Source of the DNA: Bacillus solimangrovi
Lineage (GTDB): Bacteria > Bacillota > Bacilli > Bacillales > Bacillaceae_N
Length of the DNA: 60,301 nucleotides
Direction of reading: 5' to 3'
Assembly (NCBI RefSeq): GCF_001742425.1
Contig: NZ_MJEH01000015.1
Coordinates: forward strand, 1-60,301
The position numbers were made by a program, and so were the translations under genes. The notes beneath the pieces are model-generated. The model was not told where the DNA came from. It did not search any database and saw nothing but the letters and a program-made list of their open reading frames with translations. Within the stretch, counting starts at the first letter, position 1. Every line of letters starts with the position of its first letter. Below are positions 54,754 to 60,301 of this stretch, piece by piece.

Positions 54754-55209
54754 ATGATTATGGAACCTATCACATCATTGGACAGTCATCGAAAAAAGCG
54801 CTCAATTAATTTTGAACGAAAATTGCTTAGAGAATTATCCTTAAAAGAGTTATGTGAGCAAACTAAGCACTATTTCGCTCCATTTTTTCTTTCTAAACAT
54901 GTTTACCAAACGGCTATCGAAGATACCACTGTTGAATTTGCGATAGAAGCTTATTTATTAGGAGCTGAAATGAGTCGGTTTGGTTATTATGGTGAATCAA
55001 TTGAGAAAGTACGTAAACGTTCAAATGCTACTGAAAGAGAGCTGACGAGCAATTTATATGACTATGTTAGCTATTGGTACTTGGCGACTACTGGAAATGA
55101 ATTAGCGCAAGAATCACTCTATATTGCATGTGAGAACTTTATGTATTCATGGTGGGAGGAAGGTTTTTCACAAGGTGTGAGGAAATATCGCCTTCGCCTT
55201 CATCATTAG
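54754..55209 (+). CDS. ybaK: YbaK family protein of unknown function
   Basis: This 151-residue protein resembles YbaK, a short soluble protein family of Bacillaceae (DUF2521 type). It has an AIEAYLLGAEMSRFGYYGES block and a WWEEGF motif near the C-terminus. No membrane segment or signal is visible. Its function is unknown. The ATG at 54754 is close to a weak AAGG; an ATG at 54760 could be used instead. It lies before cwlD, as in B. subtilis. Confidence 0.85.
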   Translation: MIMEPITSLDSHRKKRSINFERKLLRELSLKELCEQTKHYFAPFFLSKHVYQTAIEDTTVEFAIEAYLLGAEMSRFGYYGESIEKVRKRSNATERELTSNLYDYVSYWYLATTGNELAQESLYIACENFMYSWWEEGFSQGVRKYRLRLHH

Positions 55210-55332
55210 TAAATCATGCACTTAATCTGTAATCAGAGTTAAATTGATTAGATAATCAAACGCTAAGTCAAACCCTTTTGAAATATAAGTCCAATTGAGT
55301 AAATGTCACGTATAATAAAATTCAATAGCTTT

Positions 55333-55361
55333 TCATAATTTGCGTTCTTGTCCCATATAGT
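55333..55361 (+). promoter_or_regulatory. Possible sigma-E promoter of cwlD
   Basis: TCATAAT (55333-55339) and CATATAGT (55354-55361) are 14 bp apart. The sigma-E consensus is about KMATATT with 14 bp and CATACAMT; one and two positions differ. In B. subtilis cwlD is expressed in sporulation under sigma-E and sigma-G. Confidence 0.45.
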
Positions 55362-55390
55362 GTTGTAGAGACGATAGCGGAGGGGACGAT

Positions 55391-56119
55391 ATGAAAAGGA
55401 AATGGATCATAACATTCACTGGTATTGGTCTATGTGGACTAATAGTTCTCGTATTAAGTTTGTGGTCTACAGAGAATGTTTGGAATACATGGAACTTACC
55501 CTTATCTGGAAAAGTGATCGTATTAGATGCTGGTCATGGCGGAGCTGATAGTGGGGCAATTGGTGATGAGGATTTATTAGAAAAGGACATTGCATTAAAT
55601 GTAACACTTTATTTGCGAGATTATTTGCAGGAAGCGGGGGCCCTTGTCTATCTTACTCGTGAGAAGGATATAGACTTAGCACAAAAAGGAACAAAGGGTT
55701 ATAGTAATCGGAAGCGGGAAGACTTGAAAAAACGTGTTGAAATCGTAAACGATAAAGGAAACGACTTGTTTCTATCGATTCATTTGAACGCCATACCATC
55801 ACCACAATGGCATGGTGCACAAACGTTTTATTATCCTCATTTAGAAGAAAGTGAAAGACTATCGAAATTTATTCAATATGAAATACGTCGTAATTTAGAA
55901 AATACGAATCGCTATGCAAAAGCTATTCAGCATGTGTATTTAATGAAACATGCAAAAATACCTGGTGCTCTAGTGGAGATAGGTTTCTTGTCAAACCCAC
56001 ATGAGCGTGAATTATTGAGGCAAGATGCATATCAGGAGAAGATGGCAGCAGCAATTTATCAAGGGGTTCTACGTTACTACACAGGGGAGAAAGAGCCAGA
56101 ACAACCGCCGATTGATTAG
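55391..56119 (+). CDS. cwlD: N-acetylmuramoyl-L-alanine amidase CwlD
   Basis: CwlD cuts peptides from spore-cortex muramic acid so that PdaA can make muramic-delta-lactam, needed for germination. A membrane anchor or signal (about 7-26) is followed by an amidase_3 domain with zinc ligands in VLDAGHGGADSGAIG, LLEKDIALNV and SIHLNA and the catalytic Glu in LVEIGFLSN. The 242 residues match the family. GGAGGGG precedes the ATG. Confidence 0.95.
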   Translation: MKRKWIITFTGIGLCGLIVLVLSLWSTENVWNTWNLPLSGKVIVLDAGHGGADSGAIGDEDLLEKDIALNVTLYLRDYLQEAGALVYLTREKDIDLAQKGTKGYSNRKREDLKKRVEIVNDKGNDLFLSIHLNAIPSPQWHGAQTFYYPHLEESERLSKFIQYEIRRNLENTNRYAKAIQHVYLMKHAKIPGALVEIGFLSNPHERELLRQDAYQEKMAAAIYQGVLRYYTGEKEPEQPPID

Positions 56120-56138
56120 ATCGGTGGTTAATTTATTG
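56105..56138 (+). terminator. Candidate terminator of cwlD
   Basis: CCGCCGAT (56105-56112) pairs with ATCGGTGG (56120-56127), one wobble, and a T/A-rich tail follows. The stem covers the cwlD stop codon. Confidence 0.45.
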
Positions 56139-56359
56139 TTAATTGCTGTTACGTTTCTACTTCAATACTTGAAACAATCTAGATGTTCACGTAAAAAAAT
56201 ACATTGGCTAACCTTATATTCAAAATATATTGTGGTAATTTACTGCTTAATTATTCACCAATAGTTGAAGTGGAAAATGTATTAAATGAGTGTTTGAATG
56301 TAATGAACCTATATGGGAACGTTGTATGAGATACAATTCTTTTGTGTAAGTTTCATGTG

Positions 56360-56368
56360 TGCTATACT
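56360..56368 (+). promoter_or_regulatory. Extended -10 promoter of salA
   Basis: TGCTATACT is an extended -10 element, 50 bases before salA. A TTGTGT (56342-56347) lies 15 bp upstream, a poor -35 distance. The gap 56139-56359 shows nothing else. Confidence 0.45.
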
Positions 56369-56418
56369 AATGAATGAAATTTCGGAATTATTTACACATA
56401 CAAGGCGGTGGAAGTAAT

Positions 56419-57468
56419 ATGTTAACAATGGAGCAAGTTTATGAAGTTCTCGGTAACATGCAAGAACCATTTTTACATAAATCTCTAACAGAATTAGATG
56501 CTATTCAAGAAGTGAAAATTAAAGAAGAAAAAGCTCATGTAAGCGTTAAAATTCTTCTTGCAAAAACTGGAACAGCTGAACAAATGCAAGTACAGCAAGA
56601 AGTTGTTCAACGTTTGAAAAGTGCAGGAGCGGAATCAGTTGGGCTTCGATTTGCAGAGCTTCCTGAAGACGTGATTGCTAATTTGCAACCTCAAGGAACT
56701 GTAGGTGGCGGACATTCAATTTTGAATTCTAATAAAACGACATTTGTAGCTGTAGCTAGTGGAAAAGGTGGAGTGGGGAAATCAACTGTATCAGTCAACC
56801 TAGCAGTTTCATTAGCTCGTTTAGGAAAAAAAGTCGGCATTGTTGATGCAGATATATATGGATTTAGTGTGCCAGATATGATGGGTATAACAGAAAGACC
56901 GAAAGTACGTGGGGAAAAGATTATACCAGTTGAACGATTCGGTGTTAAAGTAATCTCAATGGGTTTCTTTGTCGAAGACAATTCTCCAATAATATGGAGA
57001 GGACCAATGTTAGGGAAAATGCTTAATAACTTTTTTGATGAAGTTGAGTGGGGAGAATTAGATTACTTACTCCTAGATCTACCTCCTGGAACTGGGGATG
57101 TTGCATTAGACGTGCATACAATGTTACCTTCCTGTAAAGAGATCATCGTAACAACACCTCATGCTACAGCAGCATTTGTAGCAGCTCGTGCTGGTGCAAT
57201 GGCATTGAAGACAGACCATGAAATTCTAGGTGTCATAGAAAACATGGCATATTTTGAAAGTAAGTTAACAGGAGAAAAAGAATTTGTCTTTGGAAAAGGT
57301 GGAGGAGAAAAGCTCGCTGAAGAGTTACGTACTGAGGTGATTGGTAATCTTCCGCTTGGTCAGCCTCAAATAGATGAAGATGACTTTGCGCCATCAGTTT
57401 ATGGCGAAGATGAACAAATAGGAAAAATATATATGACGATTGCTAGAAGGGTTGCTGAACTAGCTTAA
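56419..57468 (+). CDS. salA: Mrp/ApbC family P-loop ATPase SalA
   Basis: This Mrp-type ATPase has an N-terminal MIP18-like domain (about 1-100) and a P-loop domain with the deviant Walker A GKGGVGKST at 115-123. Family members carry iron-sulfur clusters; in B. subtilis the gene is known as salA, a regulator that lowers expression of scoC and so raises protease genes. No CXXC is seen near the C-terminus, unlike some Mrp proteins. The ATG at 56419 follows AAGGCGGTGG, with 349 residues. Confidence 0.92.
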   Translation: MLTMEQVYEVLGNMQEPFLHKSLTELDAIQEVKIKEEKAHVSVKILLAKTGTAEQMQVQQEVVQRLKSAGAESVGLRFAELPEDVIANLQPQGTVGGGHSILNSNKTTFVAVASGKGGVGKSTVSVNLAVSLARLGKKVGIVDADIYGFSVPDMMGITERPKVRGEKIIPVERFGVKVISMGFFVEDNSPIIWRGPMLGKMLNNFFDEVEWGELDYLLLDLPPGTGDVALDVHTMLPSCKEIIVTTPHATAAFVAARAGAMALKTDHEILGVIENMAYFESKLTGEKEFVFGKGGGEKLAEELRTEVIGNLPLGQPQIDEDDFAPSVYGEDEQIGKIYMTIARRVAELA

Positions 57469-57472
57469 TAAC

Positions 57473-57510
57473 ATCCCCGCTCTTTTTCTTATAAGGAGCG
57501 GGGATTTGTT
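57473..57510 (+). terminator. Terminator after salA
   Basis: ATCCCCGCTC (57473-57482) and GAGCGGGGAT (57496-57505) form a perfect 10-bp stem, followed by TTGTT. The 180 bases from here to the end of gerD (57511-57692) show no clear element. Confidence 0.88.
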
Positions 57511-57692
57511 AAAAACGAACAAAATATAACGTTAAGAGGTAACTACTCCTAAGTAGGAGAAAGTTTTGAGTCTTCTCTATGACCACTTGTTAACTGTTGT
57601 ATAAACGTTAATATAAAATCGTGAAGCGAAATATGGAGTTCAAGTAAAAGACGGGAGCATTACTCTACCAGAAATTTCAATAAATGTGCAAC

Positions 57693-58325
57693 CTATGTGT
57701 CAGAGCCTTTACTTCCTCCTCCATCTTCTTCACTAGAGTCTTGACCTTCATCAGAAGAATCCTTAGATTTATCCTCGCCCTTTTGAAGCTCTTCTGCACC
57801 TTTAATGAGCATTTCTTGCATTTTAACTTTGAAAAGTGGGTTTTCAATTGTTTCTGTTAAGATTTTCTGCATTTCTTCTCGATAATCAGGAGTAGATAAG
57901 AGCTTAAGGTATTGTTGTTGCATCTCTGGGTTTTGTAGAATATCCATTATTTTCCTTTGGTATTCTGGGTCTTTCATTAAGTCTTTCATTAATTGTTCTT
58001 GCTCTTTTTTGATACTATTAGCAAAAGCTTCGCTAAACTTAGGGTCTTCAAATTGCTTTTTCCAAAAGTCTTTCGCCTCTTTTGAAGTTAATGTCTTTGT
58101 TATCGATTCTTGAACAGTTTGTTGATCCATGATTAAGGACTCTTTAATTTTGTCATCCTTCATGATTTCTTGTATGGCTTGTTTACCTTCATCTGTTTTT
58201 AAGATGTCGACCACCATTTTTTTTGTAGCATCGTAGTCCGGTTGGCTACTACCTTGTGCTCCATTTCCTGCACAACCTGAGAGGAGAAATAAGAATAGTA
58301 TGAGGAGCGATAGAGCTTTTTTCAT
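57693..58325 (-). CDS. gerD: Spore germination lipoprotein GerD
   Basis: GerD is a lipoprotein of the spore inner membrane that gathers nutrient receptors in the germinosome. A lipoprotein signal ends in LSGC with Cys18 as the lipid site. The following 190 residues are charged, helical and rich in Lys, Asp and Gln, with a repeated xxPEYxxxxxxIL pattern (DPEYQRKIMDIL, NPEMQQQYLKLL, TPDYREEMQKIL). The tail is low-complexity Ser, Asp and Gly. It is divergent from kbaA and has a sigma-G-like promoter. Confidence 0.93.
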   Translation of the reverse strand: MKKALSLLILFLFLLSGCAGNGAQGSSQPDYDATKKMVVDILKTDEGKQAIQEIMKDDKIKESLIMDQQTVQESITKTLTSKEAKDFWKKQFEDPKFSEAFANSIKKEQEQLMKDLMKDPEYQRKIMDILQNPEMQQQYLKLLSTPDYREEMQKILTETIENPLFKVKMQEMLIKGAEELQKGEDKSKDSSDEGQDSSEEDGGGSKGSDT

Positions 58326-58363
58326 TCAAACTGGCTCCTTCCAAAACATATTTTCTTATTTCT

Positions 58364-58393
58364 TAATATGAAATGCTACGTCAAAAATATACA
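58364..58393 (-). promoter_or_regulatory. Sigma-G promoter of gerD
   Basis: On the minus strand TGTATA (58393-58388) and CATATTA (58370-58364) are 17 bp apart, close to the sigma-G consensus TGAATA and CATACTA. B. subtilis gerD is known to be expressed in the forespore by sigma-G. Confidence 0.65.
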
Positions 58394-58482
58394 CACCTTT
58401 ATAAAAAGTATAGGTAGCAATTTACGAAAGCGGTTGATACAATCATATAGGAGAAATTCACCTTTGTTTGGAGGAAGAGTTC

Positions 58483-59085
58483 TTGAATAGTCGTAAATGG
58501 GTATATTTATTTTTTACAACTCTTATGTTTGGAGGAGTAAGCTCAGTTATTACAGGCTTTATGGTAAAGTGGGACGAATATGCAGAGGTATTTAGCTCAC
58601 TTCACGTAGGAGAAATACTTGGAGCATCAATTTGGTTTTTAGGAGTCGGTTTTATCTTTAGTTTAATTAGTCAGATGGGCTTTTTCGCTTATTTAACGAT
58701 ACATAGATTTGGGTTAGGAATCTTCAAATCAGTTTCGTTGTGGAATAAAGCACAAATAGTACTAATTGTTTTTGTGTTCTTTGATTTAGTATATTTCCGA
58801 TATAAAACTTTTTTAAAACCAGGTGAGACGATCGTTCAATATTTGCTTCCTGCAATACTCATATTGGCGTTTGCGGTAGCAGTGGCTTACAAAAAAATGA
58901 AGGAAACAAACCGAGATGCATTCATCCCGGCGGTCTTCTTCATCTTTGTCGTAACGATAATCGAATGGTTCCCAGCGTTAAGGGTAAACGAGCTTGATTG
59001 GTTATGGTTGATGGTCTTTCCGTTATTAATTTGTAATGCATGGCAGTTATTGATCTTACATCGTTTAACTGGAGCTAAGAAATAA
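58483..59085 (+). CDS. kbaA: KinB-signalling activator KbaA
   Basis: KbaA is a membrane protein needed for the sporulation sensor kinase KinB to work. The 200 residues have about six hydrophobic segments and the conserved GFIFSLISQMGFFAYLTIHRFGLGIF. I use the TTG at 58483, seven bases after GGAGGA, giving MNSRKWVYLFF as in homologues; the TTG at 58468 overlaps that site. It is convergent with pdaB, and only 14 bases separate them. Confidence 0.9.
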   Translation: MNSRKWVYLFFTTLMFGGVSSVITGFMVKWDEYAEVFSSLHVGEILGASIWFLGVGFIFSLISQMGFFAYLTIHRFGLGIFKSVSLWNKAQIVLIVFVFFDLVYFRYKTFLKPGETIVQYLLPAILILAFAVAVAYKKMKETNRDAFIPAVFFIFVVTIIEWFPALRVNELDWLWLMVFPLLICNAWQLLILHRLTGAKK

Positions 59086-59099
59086 AACTAATATGGTGG

Positions 59100-59861
59100 C
59101 TATTGAACTTCTTTGCTTGATGCTTTTGCATTCGCAATTAACTCAGACACAGGTATATTGGTATAGCCGTTTTGTTTCATTCCTTTAATAATTAACGGCA
59201 TTACTTTTATTGTTTGTTTAGCTGAATCAGAAGCATGAAGAAGGATAATATCGCCACCCTTCATATCTACTAGAACACGATTAACAATCTGTTCAACACC
59301 TGGATTCATATAATCCTTCGAATCAACACTCCAATGGACGAGTGTGTACCCGTGCCTTTCAGCAACTTCAATGACTTCTTTACTAATTTTCCCAGTAGGT
59401 GTACGCATTAATTCAATATCTTTTATTTTTAATTTATTAAAAGCCTCTTTTGCTAACGCTAAGTCCCTATTTATTTTTTTTTCATCTAGATCAGTATAAT
59501 TTTGATAATCATACCCAAGAGAACCAATTTCATGTCCATCATCAATGATTCGTTGGACAATTTCAGGATGTCGTTCTGCCCAACTTCCAGAAATAAAGAA
59601 AGTAGTATTTTTCACGCCGGATGATTTTAATACATCTAATAATGGTATAGCTTTTTCGTCTCCCCAGTTTAAATTAAATGTTAATGAGACATGTTTACTT
59701 TCTTCATCCCCTTTGTAAAATGCCTTTGGTCCATCTTCTGTTGAAAATACTGCAATTTGAAGATTACTCATATATAATATGGTTGCAGTGAATAATGCAG
59801 TCATTAATAAGATAGCTGATCGTTTTAATTTTTTTCCGTTAACGACAACAAAAAATTTCAA
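59100..59861 (-). CDS. pdaB: Polysaccharide deacetylase family sporulation protein PdaB
   Basis: PdaB is a sporulation protein needed to keep spores viable late in development. A short N-terminal membrane helix is followed by a NodB-like domain. Motif 1 reads LTFNLNWGD: the position of the catalytic aspartate is Asn63. Motif 2 (DGHEIGSLGYDY) has one His and a Tyr where active enzymes have a second His. Motif 3 RTPTGK is intact. So activity is doubtful. The start is the TTG at 59861, behind AAGGAGGTG on the minus strand; the frame runs 16 codons further upstream. Confidence 0.92.
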   Translation of the reverse strand: MKFFVVVNGKKLKRSAILLMTALFTATILYMSNLQIAVFSTEDGPKAFYKGDEESKHVSLTFNLNWGDEKAIPLLDVLKSSGVKNTTFFISGSWAERHPEIVQRIIDDGHEIGSLGYDYQNYTDLDEKKINRDLALAKEAFNKLKIKDIELMRTPTGKISKEVIEVAERHGYTLVHWSVDSKDYMNPGVEQIVNRVLVDMKGGDIILLHASDSAKQTIKVMPLIIKGMKQNGYTNIPVSELIANAKASSKEVQ

Positions 59862-59888
59862 CCCAAACACCTCCTTTTCACTGCTATA

Positions 59889-59916
59889 TTTATATGAGTG
59901 TTTGGACAAGATATGA
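59889..59916 (-). promoter_or_regulatory. Possible sigma-E promoter of pdaB
   Basis: On the minus strand TCATATC (59916-59910) and CATATAAA (59896-59889) are 13 bp apart, similar to the sigma-E consensus. B. subtilis pdaB is known to be controlled by sigma-E. Confidence 0.5.
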
Positions 59917-60095
59917 GTTATTCTCTAAAGAAAGTGTTCTCTTTTCGTTTCATTTGAAAATGTTCATTGTTCCTATTAAGTAATGAATAGCAGGTTGGAA
60001 TAGGATATGTTTAAATGGAGTGAAGTGTTTAATTGTTGTTTGTTATGAATGAAATATATAGCTTTTTAAAAATATAAAAAAAGTATAAAAATATG

Positions 60096-60124
60096 TTGAC
60101 GTGATATGATAATCTTGTTATATT
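60096..60124 (+). promoter_or_regulatory. rRNA promoter P1
   Basis: TTGACG (60096-60101) and TATATT (60119-60124) are 17 bp apart, and TGT precedes the -10. An A/T-rich stretch just upstream (60066-60094) could act as an UP element for the alpha C-terminal domain. Confidence 0.8.
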
Positions 60125-60173
60125 AATAAACGTCGTCAGAAACATAAGCGACTTAATAAACAAACAAAAAATG

Positions 60174-60202
60174 TTGACAAGCATATTGCTCGATGTTAAT
60201 AT
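60174..60202 (+). promoter_or_regulatory. rRNA promoter P2
   Basis: A perfect TTGACA (60174-60179) and TAATAT (60197-60202) are 17 bp apart, with TGT before the -10. It lies 78 bases downstream of P1. Confidence 0.88.
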
Positions 60203-60219
60203 GTTAAAGCGACATTAAA

Positions 60220-60228
60220 TGCTCTTTG
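60220..60228 (+). promoter_or_regulatory. boxA antitermination element
   Basis: TGCTCTTTG matches the boxA sequence bound by NusB with S10, lying between P2 and 16S. It keeps rRNA transcription resistant to early termination. Confidence 0.8.
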
Positions 60229-60276
60229 AAAACTGAACGAAATGAACACATTGTGCGAGCAAGTTTCAAACAATCT

Positions 60277-60301
60277 TTTATCGGAGAGTTTGATCCTGGC
60301 T
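60277..60301 (+). rRNA. rrs: 16S ribosomal RNA, first bases
   Basis: TTATCGGAGAGTTTGATC is the conserved 5' end of Bacillales 16S rRNA; the window stops after 25 bases. The rRNA operon reads to the right. Confidence 0.93.

Noticed and set aside
56025-56264. A 79-codon frame overlapping the end of cwlD
   Set aside because: It overlaps cwlD out of frame, has no ribosome site, and its translation looks random and basic.

Overview
This window is a conserved core-genome segment of a low-GC, endospore-forming Gram-positive bacterium of the family Bacillaceae. Three things point there. The gene order from ctsR to pdaB is the one known from Bacillus subtilis. It carries sporulation and germination genes (sigH, cwlD, gerD, kbaA, pdaB). 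Regulation is of the Firmicutes type (CtsR operator, T-box, r-protein leaders with intrinsic terminators). I cannot name the genus or species from sequence alone. The segment starts in the 3' end of a 5S rRNA gene and stops in the first bases of a 16S rRNA gene, so two rRNA operons flank it.

Region by region. (1) 1-910: 5S rRNA end, terminator, and an mgtC-like membrane protein gene that I do not recall at this place in B. subtilis. (2) 977-5667: the ctsR-mcsA-mcsB-clpC protein quality-control operon behind a sigma-A promoter and a triple CtsR heptad. (3) 5778-17356: radA, disA, yacL, ispD-ispF, gltX, a cysteine T-box, cysE-cysS-mrnC-rlmB-rae1, and sigH. (4) 17363-22008: rpmGB-secE-nusG, rplK-rplA, rplJ-rplL and ybxB, with leader RNAs for L1 and L10 autoregulation. 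(5) 22148-34553: rpoB-rpoC, then rplGB-rpsL-rpsG-fusA-tufA. (6) 34695-49876: the S10/spc/alpha ribosomal supercluster, rpsJ to rplQ, including secY, adk, map, infA and rpoA. (7) 50225-54508: the ECF vitamin-transporter energizing module ecfA1-ecfA2-ecfT, then truA and rplM-rpsI behind an L13 leader. (8) 54754-59861: ybaK, cwlD, salA, gerD, kbaA and pdaB, several with promoters resembling sigma-E or sigma-G sites. (9) 60096-60301: tandem rRNA promoters, boxA and the 16S start.

The genes together form the transcription and translation core: two RNA polymerase large subunits plus alpha, NusG, most r-proteins, EF-G, EF-Tu, IF-1, two aminoacyl-tRNA synthetases and rRNA or tRNA modification enzymes. 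Added to it are the Sec core (SecY, SecE), isoprenoid and cysteine synthesis, c-di-AMP signalling and late sporulation. Almost everything reads rightward, away from the expected origin side; only gerD and pdaB are on the minus strand.

I found no CRISPR array, prophage, insertion sequence, tRNA gene or unknown multi-gene system. The interest is in non-coding regulation: two near-identical mimics of the L1 rRNA-binding site before rplK and rplA, a mutually exclusive attenuator before rplJ, a hairpin between the Shine-Dalgarno and start codon of nusG, and structured leaders before rpsL, rpsJ, tufA and rpoA. One protein-level oddity is an Asp-to-Asn change in the first catalytic motif of the PdaB homologue. 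Several starts were moved downstream of the longest reading frame where Shine-Dalgarno spacing and remembered family N-termini agreed.
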